This document shows positions 24,401 through 39,460 of a stretch of 64,000 bases of DNA, piece by piece. Below the pieces are notes generated by a model. It had not been told where the DNA came from. It ran no database searches and saw only the letters and a list, made by a program, of their open reading frames with translations. The stretch comes from Bimastos eiseni (taxonomy: Eukaryota > Annelida > Clitellata > Crassiclitellata > Lumbricidae), in the NCBI GenBank assembly GCA_959347315.1, contig OY365809.1, forward strand, positions 46,534,710-46,598,709, in the 5' to 3' direction. A program made the translations under genes and the position numbers. Position 1 is the first letter of the stretch. Each line of letters opens with the position of its first letter.

Positions 24401-27400
24401 TGTTTGGCTTGAAAGCCATGCTGATTTGGGTGAATTAAATTAGCAGATTCGAAGTAAGAGCTTAGTCTTTCATACATAACTTTTTCAAAAAATTTAGCAA
24501 AGAACGGGAGAACAGGTATAGGTCTATAATTGGTAGGGTTAGCTATATCCCCTTTTTTAAAATAGGGATTACCAATGCAGATTTCACTTACTTTGGAAGT
24601 ACACCCATTCTTAGAGAGCAGTTTATAATTGCAGATAATGGAGTAACTATAAGAACTCTATTTGACTTTGATTCAGCCATACATTGACTACTGTAACTTG
24701 GTATGGTCCTCAAACTACCCCTCCTGCTTAGTCAAACTTGAAAACATTCAAAAAAAGGCTCTCCGATTTATTCAAGGAGTAACCCACTGGGCTCGATCTG
24801 CACCGTTCTTTAAACACGTCGCGCACTTCGAATACAGCAAATTACCACTTTTCAAATAGCTACATTTATGTTCTCAGCAGTCAATGATAGGCTCCCATCA
24901 GCTTTTATTAAATATTTTACTAAAGCGAAAGAAATTCATGATTACTCCACTCGCTCCTCCAATCAGTATAGGCGCGATTTTGCCAGAACTAATACCCGTT
25001 TTTTCTCTCTGAGAGTCGCTGGACCTAGAGTCTGGAACTTGTTACCCCCTGACCTCCATAGAATCTTAACTATAACCTCTTTTAAAATCGCTCTCCGTAA
25101 GTATTTGCTAGATTCCGATAACTGTTAACAATTAACTTTGATGTTCATAATATTATTACATTTATAATTCCTATTTCACTGTACTTCCTCTTTTCTTCTT
25201 TAGTAATAGTATGTTCCTAATAGAATTTTTAAAATTAATTTCCATACTATATTCTCGTCTCCTCCATATTCCTCCGCTGTGCGCTAATCACTAATGATCG
25301 GTAATTAAGTTTAGTTAAGAGTGTTATATTATTTTCTCTATTCTCTTTTTATTTTTCTTATTATTCTTGACAATAATGCTTACTTACTTAATCTCTTCCT
25401 TTCCTGATATATATATATATTTTCGTTAATTTAACCAGATTCTTCGCTGCCTGTCTATATTAGTGATTACAAGTATTTTACAGTCTTTTCTTGGGGTTCC
25501 CTCTAGCGGGATATTCCTTTCTTGGGTCTCCATGGTATCCCTCCCTCTTCCAGTTTAAGTTGTGCTCTGTTATACCTCCTTCAGCGAATTTTTGTGCTTC
25601 TATTGCTATGAAGCCTGTTTAGTTTTGTGTGTGTTTGTATTGTTTAATACCAATAAACGAGTTATAAAAAGCGAATAGACATAGCTTATGTAGAGTGGGT
25701 CAAAAGGTGCTTGCAGAGTCGGCATTGAAACGTGTCATGGAGGCTTGTATTCCGTATTACGAGTGGTAGGCTCTTTCAGGCCATGGGAACGTTGTATATG
25801 AATTCCCACACACATATACGAACACGACCGTGGTAGGACCAGAAGCACTTCTGAGTAGATATCTTTAAGAAGCGCTATAGAAAGTTCACATTAATTGATT
25901 GAGTGATTTATTGAATGATTGATTGATTGATAGCAAAGGTCATTCAGGAGATCGATATAATCTATTTGCGGTGGGAACATCGGTCGTCACAGTTGAACAA
26001 ACGTTTTACCTGCGATTATTCCCTGGAATGATTTGACGAATCTTCCATCGATGTCTTTTCTTCCACCAATGAAAGCGAGTCCCTGCTGGTTGAATGTTGT
26101 CAGTTGACGTCCTACAACAATCATCATCATCGTCGTAGTCTGCGCCACCCAGAGTTGTCCACGGGTCGGGTCGACCTGCTAGTCACGTCGGGCCGGGTCA
26201 GGTCACGAATATTTGTAGATTAGGAGCGTCTGGTTGGGTCAGGTGAGATCCTGGTGCGTCGGATTTGGTAGGGGCCCAAATGCGGACCCATTTCGACCCA
26301 CCAATTTTTTGCAGAGCTTAATTTTCAACTCTGTGCTGTTCAAAATGATTCGTTACGGTTTACATCATTGGCAGGAGGTCCTCCTAAGTGAGGAAAGAAC
26401 AGCAGAAGTTATAAATCTCTTACATAAGTCAGCATCGCTTTAGCGAACCGCGGTCAACATCGGGCCCTGGTGTTAATCAGTTACAATCAAATAAATTGAA
26501 TATGGTGAAGGAATTAAGTGAGAAAACTTAGGGAAGCACCTGATTTGTTGCTTATAACATCGAACTTGGCTCAAACTGTCGTATGGAATAATTTCTCATG
26601 AATTTAAGGGAAAAAACAAACGGTCAAAGGATTGATTACAAGCGTGTGAGTTATCGGAGGATGCAACGCTGGGACATGCGGGCCGGACTCTTACGTACCT
26701 AATAATATATGAAATTCTTTTGCATAATATTAACGGAGAAAGTAAGTTTAGGTCAAAATAAATGGAATAAACGATGGGTATCTTCCATTTTCAATGGGTC
26801 GGGTCGTGACAATTGGACCCATGGAAAACTCTGCTGCCACCACGACCATCATTATTATCACCACCACCACAGTCATCATCATCATCGCCATCATCATCAC
26901 CATCATCATCATCATCATTATCATCATCACGATCATGATCACCACCACAACCATCACCACCCTCATCATCACCATCACCCCCAAATAGTTGCAAAGGATA
27001 TCGATCTGGAATCTGTCGACGATGGTTCAACTGAACTGAGTCATATATGGCTGCGCATCTGGTTTTTGGTGAAAGTAGTCTTCATTAGTGAGTAGAGGAG
27101 TCAGACAAGGATGTCCTCAGTCTGCACTGCTATTCAACATCTTTATATAAGAACTGGTTACAGAAGCAACAGAAGACCTGGAGGAGGGGATAAAAGTAGG
27201 AGGAGAATGGAAAGAAACACTACGGTTTGCAGATGACCAAACAATGCTAGAAAGAAGCCAGAAAGGCCTACAGATCATTATGGATAGACTAAACACGGCA
27301 TCAAACGACCATGGAATGAAAGTAAACATCAAGAAGACAAAATTACTCGAAGTAAGCAATTGACAAACAACCGAAATCAGAATATGTGTTGGAGGAAGGG

Positions 27401-30400
27401 AAATTGAGCACATAAAGGAATTCTGTCACCTGGGAAGCATGATCGGAGAAGATGCCAGATGTAATAAAGAAATAAGAAGAAGAACAGCAATTAGCAAAGA
27501 CACATTCTCAAAAGAGGAAAGAACTATTGAGAGGGAAAATAAACAAAGAACTAAAGAAAGAACTAAATAGAGACACTGGTATGGAGTGTGTCATATTATA
27601 CGGCTCAGAGATATGGACAATGAGGAAGGAAGATATAAAAAGATTATAAGCCTTCGAGATGTAGATGTGGATATGGGGGAGAGTGGAAAGAATCAGTTGG
27701 ACAGAGCATGTAACAAACGAAGAGGTGTTGGGAACAATAGGAGAAGAAAGAACCCTACTACGCTCAATAAGACAGAGACAACGGAGATGGATAGGGCACG
27801 TGCTAAGAGGAAACTCAATAATGAAAATGATCATGGAAGGGAAGATGGAAGGAAAACGCGGAAGAGGAAGACAAATACGAATGATGCTGGACTAGATGGT
27901 GCTTGATGGCTACCCGAGACTTAAAGAAGAGGTGCAGAGGAGAGAGGAATGGTGACGTCGAACATTTGAAACTGCTAGAAAAAGCAGAGAACAAGAAGCA
28001 GATTGAGACCAGCTTCTCTCTTTTTCATGCTCTAAGTAACTCCAGACAATTGACCAATTTCAGCGGACGCATGATTCTAACCGCGGATGCTAAGGACCTA
28101 GGCTGAAATGGCAGTGAAAAGAAGAGGCGAATGGACAAAGAGACTGAATGAAGGAGGAGAGATGGACGAGGATACGCCTCCTACGCTCTATTAGACAAAT
28201 CAGTTTCTCAATTGATCAGAAGAGAAAAACCGTTCGTTGTCCAACTCTGACGCCAACAGAGACGACGGAGGTAGCAGCAGCCGCAGCTGTAAAGGAGGCT
28301 GATCTACTACATGGAGGAGAATTCTTTGAACTGGAAAATATGTGGGATCGTATCCGTGACATCTCGAACGAGATTTTCGCGCCGCCGCCATTCTGCTGTC
28401 GACTGACCACTTCCGGTCATTTGTTCTTCCGGCGTTAAGCCATTCTCTGGCAGGAGACATTTGCTCAAAGAAGAAGGAGCTCATAAAAGGAGAGTGGAAG
28501 GAGAAGGAGTAGAAGGGAGGAAAAGGAGAAGAATGAGATGGAATGAGGAGAAGAAGAGGAGGAGGAGGAGGAGAAAGAGGAGTTTGCCAATCGAAAAGCT
28601 TTCTATTGATCTTCTGTCGGGCAACTTCTTCTTCAGTCTTAGTACTGATCGCGAGAATGCGACTCCGGCCAGAAGGGTGCTTAAGGAATGAGACATGCGC
28701 CGGTGGCTGCGGGGGGGGACTAGCGGGGATGGCTGCGAGGTGGGAGGAGGCGGTGGCCACCCGCTGGTCCTGGGATGGTTCTGGCATGACCGACTTCCGA
28801 CCCATAATCATCCAACTGATCATGTAGAGTCTCGACGTCGTCGTCGTCGTCGACCTACGACGATCGTGGGATAATTTTCTCACGATCCCAAAAGTCGTCT
28901 GAACTGAATTTATATATTTACATAAAGTGTCGCTATTACAGTGTACGTTGTGATGATGATGATGATACTGCGATCGATGACCGACTATTATTATACGATG
29001 GCGCAGATTATTTGGCGCGCCATCATCTCTAGCCAATGCTAATACGTTCGTCCTACGCGGGAAAGCAGCAAACCGTCATTCATCTCATTCAAATCACGCA
29101 ACGACCGTGCGTTCCCTGTGAAGCGACCGACCGACGGACCGACCATCAAGCTAACACCCGCTGTAGCTCACAAGGCATTCAGACAAATCGACAAAATAGA
29201 CATCGTTTGTCACATTCATGGATTGGTTTTGTCCTGTTCGACCGATAAATTCAACCAACAGCCAACCCACATTTGACGACTCGACTTAGATATAAGTCTT
29301 AGACCTGGTGATTAATGTCTTTCTAGGAAAAACATCCAAAATTCAGGGCTCTGTCACGGCTCCTAAACCAACACAATTCACATAGAGATGGCGATTAGCT
29401 GTTGTTTAGCCATTGTTGCGATATATTGTTGGAACATTGTGCTGGTCTGCTGTTGCAATAGCACCACCTTTAGGAATGACATTGTATAATAGATTTCAAT
29501 AAGTAGGTTACCACCGTTACCTGACGTTACTTGAGCTGTAAATGGCCTAACTTCGATCAACTGGTAACTGCGTCGTCTCTTAACTTCAAGAACCACTTAC
29601 TTCAGCGTTTGGAGTGCATTATATCAAGCACAGATTTTGAATATACGATGGACTGAATGAAATCTGTTCGGAATATGCTTCGGAATCAGCTTCTCCTGCT
29701 TTGGAATCTGCTTCCATCTGTCTCGGAATCTGCTTCTTCTGTCTCGGAATCTCCTTCTGCTTGGGAATCTGCTTCTTCTGTCTCGGAATCTGCTTCTTCT
29801 GTCTCGGAATCTGCTTCTTCTGTCTTGGAATCTGCTTCTTCTTCTTCGGAATCTGCTTTAACTGCTTCGGAATCTGCTTCTTCTGTCTCGGAATCTGCTT
29901 CTCCAGTCTGGGAATCTGCTTGTCCTTCTTTGGAATCTGCTTCAACTGCTTCGGAATCTGCTTCTTCTGTCTCGGAATCTGCTTCTCCAGTCTGGGAATC
30001 TGCTTCTCCTTCTTTGGTATCTGCTTCAACTGCTTCGGAATCTGCTTCTTCTGTCTGGTCTACACCCAGTCGCTCAAATTTAAATCTAATATATAGCCAT
30101 GCAATACGCTATATGACTGCGTTTAACGTTACATTACCAATCCCAAACTTATAATTACCTAATACGTCTGTCAATCTGTCTGTCTGATCTAAATATAGAC
30201 TGTCCGCAGCAACAGGTGCAGTAACCTTTAGCCAGTCTTTCCGTAGATCTTCCATAGACCTTTACTTGGTGCCCGAGGACACACGTCCCCTATGCCCCTA
30301 GCTACGCCTCTGAGCCGTTGAAAGAAAATTCATTCCACTGGTCGTTTGCAAGGTTAGCCTCTGCTAGTTCTGAACCTTTATTACGTCTAATACGTCTCAC

Positions 30401-31160
30401 ACGGCTGTTACTTTGTGATCTGCGGTGTCACGATAATATGGCGCTACAAAAATTAGTCGCGACGTCGCAGCTAATATCTGCTACACATCAGCAGCTGTTA
30501 GCTTGGGATTAGCTAATTTGTATTCGATGCTACTTCTACGTTGACAAGAGGAAGACCCTGCTGAGCATGGCACCAGAGAGTGGAGAACGAAGAGGTACTA
30601 ATCAGGAAAGGACGCGACCGAAACATATGCTAAGCAATTTTCAGATATGATGCAGCAGAAACCAATGGGTGCTGAACCAACGGAACGATGGATGGATAGA
30701 TGGAGCGATGAATAGATGGATCGATTGATGGTTGGATGGATGGATGGATGGGACGCCAACTGAGAGACAATTGCTACAGTAACGTATGACGTTACAAAGT
30801 TAATGAAAGGGTCTTCGATTGGTTGCCATGGCGATGTAGGCGTTCGATATAGGCTGAGTTAGCAATACGTGCAGTTGAAGGGCGAGAGACGATCGCACCT
30901 GTTGGAATCATTGTCTGCGTTGGTTGAGCGTCAATCTGAAGAGTTGAATTCGGTCCATTTCGAGTGAATCGAACGATGTGATAGAGACCGTCGTCCAGTG
31001 GAAGCAGAGAGGTGGAGTCACTGCAGCTGCAGATGCGTAGTGTAGCCTTTCCCATGTTGTAGAACACGTAGATCTGAGCCTCGATCTACACAGAAAGATA
31101 ATTCCATATTAGATTTACGCGTTGTTTCTAATACGTCTCTAACACACACACCCACACACG

Positions 31161-31217
<57 letters not shown>

Positions 31218-34200
31218 TAACACACACATACAACCTAATAAGAGGAAGGAAAAGTCTTAAGAGTACGGGGAGAAACATAAATACCCCCACTCGCCCCCCC
31301 ACTCCTCCATTTACGACAGTAGCATATCGGTTAGAGCGGTCAGCCCGTAGCGTTCAGTGTGTGCTGAGTGAGCGGGTTCGACCCTCGTCCTGGGAAGCCA
31401 CTGTGTAGGGATATTGAGCAAGTCTTCGCGCACAATTGCTCTGCAGTACAACTGTAATTGCGCCGTCGAGGCGTGTGTGTGCACTTCTGAGCAAAAAATG
31501 TTGGAAGAAGGGTGGTATCAAATTGCGGTAACAAAAATAAAAGCAGGAAGCAAGACAACATCATAGAAGCATATATATACTAAGACGCAGTTGATCAGAT
31601 GATGTAGCCATATCTAATCTCATCGTCTTCATCTATATCTATGTCTTATGCCATTGTCTTATGCCATTGTCTTATGCCAATGTCTTATGCCAATGTCTTA
31701 TGCCATTGTCTTATGCCAGTGTCTTATGCCAGTGTCTTATGCCAGTGTCTTATGCCAGTGTCTTATGCCATTATCCTATGCCATTGTCCTATGCCATTGT
31801 CTTATGCCAGTGTCTTATGCCAGTGTCTTATACCATTGTCTTATGCCAGTGTCTGGTGCCAATTTGAAGTCTGGATGAAGAAAGTGAGTAATGCATCTGA
31901 GTGACGTCATCTCCATTGCAACACAGTATTGTTAAATAGAAGCGTAACTAGGGGCAGAGTTGACAGGTGTCTCCGGTGCCAAGTTAGAGGGGGCGCCAAA
32001 ATGAGGACTGAGGATTAAAGCTATTACTTTCGTATTTTGATGCAAGCTTATTTATCCCAACTAAGTCAGTAAGATTTAATTTTGGCGTCCGCGAAATATC
32101 GTAATTACAAACAGGTTGTCAAGCATGATTTTGGCTTTCACGCGCCCCAGTGATCACGGGGCTTGAAGTGGGGGAAAAAAGAGGTGCCGGTATGGATACA
32201 CGAACCATTCCCCTTCCCTAGCTCCCGGTATTCCTACAGTCAGCTAGGTGAAGTGGCGGTACGACATACCGTTTCAGACCGTCCCACTTCAAGCCCTGGT
32301 GGTCACTAAGGGTCCATAAGGAACGACATAATGCTCAAGACGTTTTTCCAAATATACGCATTTCACTGTAAACTCTCCGAACAATTGCTATTTCAATTAC
32401 AAGCTGTGAGTGGTCCTTTGGCAAATTGAAACTAATTTTGTCCCATTTGCGGGCTTCAATGAGAGACGATCGTCTTAATCTTCTCAGCATCGAACGAGAA
32501 ACATTGTAGAAAATAAATTTTCACAACGTTATGGACCAATCTGCGACAGTCCCCTCTTCACATATCTCCACAAATGTGTGACCCCTCCCATATTCGTGTG
32601 ACCTCATTTATGGCTGGCCTCAAAGGAGCGCCAATTCTGTACTTTGTCCCCGGGCGCAAAATACGCTAGCTACGCATCCGTTGTTAAACAGAGGCTGTGC
32701 ATGCCATATGCGTCGCTTAATTTCTTGATGGAGTCTTATGTAAATGGAGGGGCATCCGTTGAAACACCAGGCAGCGGACAGACGGATTTATTAGTGGACC
32801 AATTCATTGAATTTATATTTACATTAAGATAATTATTATGATTGTGGCTGTTTGAAGTTGAAGCTGCGAACTTCGGTGTTCCTCCACCTCGTCCTCCACT
32901 CCTCTTCGTTCTCCATTACTCCTCGTCCTCCTCCTCGTTCTCCGCTTCTCGTCGTCCTCCTCCTCGTCATCCACTCCTCCTCGTCCTCCTCCTCGACTTC
33001 CACTTCTCCTCGTCCTCCTCCTCGTCCTCCTCCTCGTTCTCCACTCCTCCTTGTCCTCCACTCCTTGTTCTCCTCCACTCCTCGTCCTCCTCCTCGTCCT
33101 CCTCCTCGTCCTCCATTCCTCATCGTCCTCCTCCTACCTCGTACTTTCGGTGGGTGTTGTGTCTAGCGTTATGTACAGACCATCTGCACTTCGATGAAGT
33201 CGTTGGATGTTGCGCTGGCCAATCGCAGTAGAACGGCGTCGTCTCTCTGCATCGTCAAGAACCCGAATGACAGGCGATCTGTCTTTCTGTCTAGAGCTTC
33301 ATCGACGAAAGAAATGAGTCCACCGCCTCCCAATCGAAAGACATAGGCAATGCTATCTGTAGCGCATATAAAGAAACAGCTCAGATCGCAACAGCAACCA
33401 CATAATTGTAGGTAGTATTTTCATGTCATCCAACGGCAGATAGAGTACTGTCGTTTTTGGAGAGTAACAAAGCGAATGTGAAGCGAATACTCGGTATAGC
33501 CCTAATTAAGACCATTAGACTATTTAATAGAGCTTTTCTTGAAGATGTCTACTGTGATCATTTATAGAGCGCCTGTCAAGGAGGTACTCCTAGTCCAGCC
33601 TCGTTTAGATGGGACAGTTTTCAAGAAAACCAATGAGCGAGTGAGTGAGTAAGCAAGGAAATTAGTTTTACGCGAGAGCAGGACTAATGAGATGACAGGC
33701 TAATTAGACGAAATCTAATTAGAGAGACTGGAAGAGATCGGAAGTGATGAGCTGGGTAGCTCATGATCGAGTGGGACACGGAGAAGAGGAGGAAGAGGTG
33801 CGGAAGAAGGAATGGACTGCGAATATTTTACTCTTGAAGAAGCACTGTAAGAGGACATCGAAAGAGTCGTAACTGAAGATGAAGACATGCATCGCTCGGC
33901 TGCTGCTGCTCTGCGTTGAGATGGTCATATATCAGGCCATCATTTCATTAGGCGAGGTGGGAGGTGGAGGAGAAGTGGGTGAAGGAGAGGGGCATTTTTT
34001 GGCGCCAACCGGTCGCTCACTCGCAGACACGACAATTAGCCGAGCGATTAGAATAATGTGTAAGAAGGTGCGTGTATCGTCAAGAGTGGCTCAGACGTAC
34101 ATCTACACATGCTGCCGGGTCTAAGGAGACGAGCGAGGAATGGCAAGTACTCCTCATTTCATTCAGACAGAATGTATATAAATAATACTAGGAGACAATC

Positions 34201-37200
34201 ATGAGATGTGGGTGGCAGGTCTCCTCCCTCCATTCTTCTCTCTTACACTGATATCTGCTTTATACTTGCATCCGATATAAGAAAAGACAAAAGCCCCAAT
34301 TATTATGCAAAGTTGTAATTTACATTGTATGCAGATACTGTGACGTAACGCGACTTGGTTTATTATGCTGCGCTTTGATATCATGGGAGATACGTCTATT
34401 GACTTATTGAGTACCATCACAGCAGCTATATCTATTAAGTACCATCGAAGCAGCTATATCCATTAAGTACCATCGTAGCAGCTAGGTCTATTGAGTACCA
34501 TCACAGCAGCTAGGTCAATTGAATACCATTATTTATATCCGGCTCCAGACGTCCCTACACAGTGACGTCCGGGGCGTCACTGTGTAGGGGACGTTGAGCA
34601 AGACCTTCGCGCACCATTGCTCTGCAGTACAACTGCAATTGCGCCGTCTATTGAGTACCATTATTGCAGCTATATCTATTGAGTACAATCATAACAGATA
34701 GGTCTGTTGAGTACAATCATAACATTATAGGTATTGAGTACAATCATAGCAGATAGGTCTATTGAGTACCATTATAGCAGATAGTTCTATTGAGTACAAT
34801 CATAGCAGATGGGTCGATTGAGTACAATCATAGCAGATAGGTCTATTGAGTACCATTATGGCAGGCAGTTCTATTGAGTACAATCATAGCAGATAGGTCT
34901 ATCGAGTATCATTATAGCAGCTAAATTTATTGAGTACAACCATATCTGCCACTGCTCGTCTGGTCCTCAAAGTATCTCTATCGTTTGTTGAATTACAGTG
35001 GGACTTCGGCTTTTGCCTCCTCTATAATGACGCATCATAAGTAGCATTTAAGGGCATCCGATTACTCTCTCGCTCTTATCTCCACAATGTGTCGCTTCAA
35101 CGTCACATCAACACTAACACCGGTTGCTATGGCTAGGCGGCTGAATGCAACGCATATAGGTCGAGCTGTTGCCATAGCACCGCTCTTGAATTTCTATTTG
35201 CCTTCTATACACCGTCCTCCCTTTTGTCTGCATTTCTTTTCGTTCATTTGTCTGTCTACCTGTCCGTCCGTCTGGCTATCTCTCCTTCTGTTGATTTGTC
35301 TGTCTATCTGTCCGTCCGTCCGTCTGTCCTCCCACTCACCTTGAGCGCACTTGTCTCCGGTGAATGACGTCATCTCGCAGTCACAAGTGTACGAGTTCCA
35401 TTGTTGTTTGCAGATTCCTCCATTGTGACAGGACGTCGTCGAACATTCTGCCGTTGGACCTACAGCCAATAATTATGGCAGCTGAGCGAGATGCCGAACA
35501 GGCGATGGTATAAACGCAGGTATATAGGCCTGATGCTAATAATTATGGGACTTTTTAGTTTGTAATCCACCACATAATAGGTACACTTATATCCCACTTT
35601 AGCGTTAAATACGCAAGAAAAACGAAGGTTACAACCATCGACCTATGGACGCGGGTCCAAGTTCTGATATACGTAGAGCACAGAGGTGATGGCGGAGGTT
35701 CAGTTATTGAATATCTCTGAGTAAAATACCGATTTTAAGGGTTCTAGCAATATAGTCTACTACTTGAGATTGCAATAATCCCTTCTAAGGCACCGACGCG
35801 AACTCTTCGCCTTCCAATCACCCATGCAGTCTACCCGATCCCTCCTCCTCCTTCTCCTCCTCCTCTTCCTCGTCCTCTTCCTCATCCTCGTGTCTCACTG
35901 TTTTCTTCACTCTATCCTGTCTGACCATCTCCCACCCCTTCTAGTCTCAACATCAGATCCATATTCACATTGCAACTCAACTATGGTAAAAACTTTCAAT
36001 TCAGCACTTTCTCAATTCTCCAGCCAATCAGTCATTGCCCCTCAATGATCCATTTCAGCTTCGTACTTCTCCCCTGTTTACACCCCTCACAGATAATTAT
36101 TTCCAATCCAATTTCAAGTCTCATCACTTTCACAACTCTTTCAGATCTTAATCCGTGCAAAACTCCTTACTCCGATCTTCATCTTCATCTCAACGAAATC
36201 CGTCTTCGCAGCTGATCTTCCAACTCCTCCCTCTGTCGTCTCTATAACAACCGGACTCGGATATTCTCTTGACAACTCTTGGAAGACCCCCCCCCTCTTT
36301 GCACGTTCGTGTATAAGCCTCGTGCCCATAGTTTTCGAGGAGCGGCGCTGTTGAAATGTGAAGTGTATACGATGATGATGACGACGACGATGATGATGAC
36401 CTTGACATCCATCGAGGATGGACCTCTTGTACTCAGCCGGGATTTCGTCATGTCGAGACTCGGCCAGTGTCCACTTGAGTCCGTCAAGATCGACGGAAGC
36501 CAGACAACCGAGGAATCCTTCGTGCGACTTGATCTGACGAGGAAGACGGCCGAAGAATTGGCGAGGCAGACCTCCGACGTACAAATCATCGTCAGGCAAA
36601 TCGTAGTGGACAGATCGCGAATCGGGCAAACTGTCCGCGCTGACCATCGTGTCCACTCGCAACAAGTGTTGGTTGATGCTCGGTCTGAGCAGGGTCACTT
36701 CGTGCCATCTGTTGTCGTTGATCTGACCTGGAAGTCGGTCTTCGATCAGCCGAGTTCCGCTGCCGACGTCAAAAACATAACGAAGATGACCAGAGTGGAG
36801 CTCTAGAGCCAGGAAGTCTTTGTCTGATCCAAGGCCACTGAAGAATAGCAGACCACTCGACTGTGTCGTCTTCAGCTACCAACACAATCAACACCAACGA
36901 CATCATAATTATTCAGTCAATATCTCCAGTTGCATCATCATCGTCGTCGTCATCGTCGTCGTCGTCGTAGTCGGTCATTGACGTCGGTCATCGTCGTCGG
37001 TCATCGTCGTCGGTCATCGTCGTCGGTCATTGTCGTCAGTCATCAATAAATATAACCAATCATCAATAAATATCATCAATCATCAATAAATATCATCAAT
37101 CATCAGTAAATATCATCAACCATCAATAAATATCATCAATATGATCCTAAAAATCATAATAATAATAATCTGCTGCTGTTACTTCTTTTCAATGTTGTTG

Positions 37201-39400
37201 GTTCATATTATTCTTGAAATGCGAACAGCATTCCTCTTCAGGAGAAAGACATAACTACACGTTCCGACATTGTCCACACTGACAAGCGTATACCTTCCTT
37301 AGGCTTTCGGAAAAGCGTTATTTTATAGCACTAGCAGTAATATTGCAGAGGACATTACTACCTTTTCCGTTCGATAAAAATAATTGTGCGGAATCAGAAC
37401 AAGGGCTTAACGGCAAGTGCAGAGATGCATAGCTGACACGAAAATCGATGCATATAAGATATGCATCGATTTCAGTGTCAGACATGCATGAATATATTCT
37501 ATCCAATCTCCAAAATTGAATCCTCTGCAGGGACAATCTTTCGGACGGTGCGCTTGCAAGTAACAAGGTGCCAGACGAATAGTTTTAAGCAGCGCCTTCG
37601 AAAGTACAACCACACCATAATACAGCTAAGATGAACATTCTGAGACTCAGAGGGTGCACATCATGAGTTATCTGATAATGAAATATATAATTCATTCTCA
37701 TTTATCGCCTTCAATTATGTATGCATTTTCGTCTTCAGGACAGATATATAGATACCAATAGATACCAAGTATGACGTTGAATTAATACGCAATCTCACCT
37801 TGAAGTAGGTACCCTATATCCAGGGGCGGAGATCCCGGGAGGATGGTTGAGGGGACAAGTCCCCCTATTTACAGAGAGAGGAAAAATTATACTTTTGCCC
37901 CACATTTCCTACTCCTCTCACTGGATTTTCCCCACCTGTCTAGCGAGATTGCCGCCTCTGCCAGTATCACTTTGATATCGATACTAATTATAAATGGATA
38001 ACCACTATTACGTTGAAATATATATTTATAATCACCTTGAAGTAGATATCAATTATCACCTTGAATTGTAATTACGACAATTACATGAAGAACCGTCGGT
38101 AGCAAGCTATTTCAAGGGTGCTTGAAATATATAGCTAGTATCACCTTGAAATAGATATGCCTACTCAATTTCAACATAAAATAGATGCGTATGCTCACAC
38201 ATAATGGATGATAACCTTGAAATAGAAGTGCATACTCACCTTGAATTAGAAATACATACTCACTTCAAAATATAAATGCCTAATCACCTTGAAATAGATG
38301 CTGAACGTTGCGTAGAATTTCATTTTGGTAATGAAATAGGCGGCGGAAGTAGTAAACATGACCGGAAATCGAATGGCCCCATCGGAGAAAAGGCGCTCTT
38401 CCGTTGCGTCATTTGCAGAAGTAGCGAAGACGCTGGTCTCGTTGCCTTTAGAAACATATGACGCGTCACCTTCGCTGATGACGTAATTGTCACCAGACGC
38501 TTTAAATTCACGATCTGTAATTCATTGTCGTGAAAATAAGATAATGTAAGCCAAATATAGCACGAGCTGTTTATGGTTTCCCATATAGTCTATGGAGTTT
38601 AGTATAATTATGGTCGTCGTCAGAGGGTTCATAAGAAATGAATGTCTTATCATTTACCGCTGTAATTATATCCTGTAGAATTGACATAGCGTTGGTCGGT
38701 GGCCAATGAGATACCTACAACCAGACTCGCATTGGCATTCTTGTCATACATAACAGCTGACGTTATGGAAACATTTCGTATCAATTCAAGTTTCTTTGAA
38801 TTTTTTCTTGTCTGTTAAACTTAATACAATATCACAATATCCGTAATCTCTAAACTTCTAAAATCGCCTCTCGATAGCCAAGCGCAGGGCATCAGCTTAT
38901 TCACGAACGCGTCCAACCGATCGATTTCTCTTTCTTTTGGCTGGAATTTCCCTGAGGAAACTACACAAATGCACAACGTTGTTATTAAGGGGGCAAGAAT
39001 AAGCATAATTATTCATTCCACTTGTCACTGCTAATGATATGATCGCCATCGTACGATTATGAAAAGGCGCTATGAAAGTTGCCATTAACAAACATAGCCT
39101 ACGTGTTATGACGATATTTTTCGAGATGCATGATGTGTAAGAGTAAAATGTTCTCTGACAGACAGACAGACAAGACTGACAGAGCTCATTAATAGAGTAA
39201 TTATCTAATAAATTAATGTTGATAAATTAAAATCCTGTGACGGAAAGTCATTGCCACTTGTGCCAGGTAGTGCTAAGTAATCCAGCATTATGCCTGGAAA
39301 ATGAGGGGGCGACGTTTGTCATAAGATGGCCTCAGTGGGAACTACTGAGAACGATATATATATATATTATATATATCTTATATATATATTATATATATAT

Positions 39401-39460
<60 letters not shown>

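Noticed and set aside
26709..27095. His-rich ORF
   Set aside because: CAT/CAC trinucleotide repeat read in one frame.
28200..29036. 278-codon minus-strand ORF in the intron at splice site 4
   Set aside because: Looked at as a host for the SS4 cassette or an alternative first exon. It begins at a TTG, is low complexity in places, and no segment with matching splice ends and phase resembled the known cassette.
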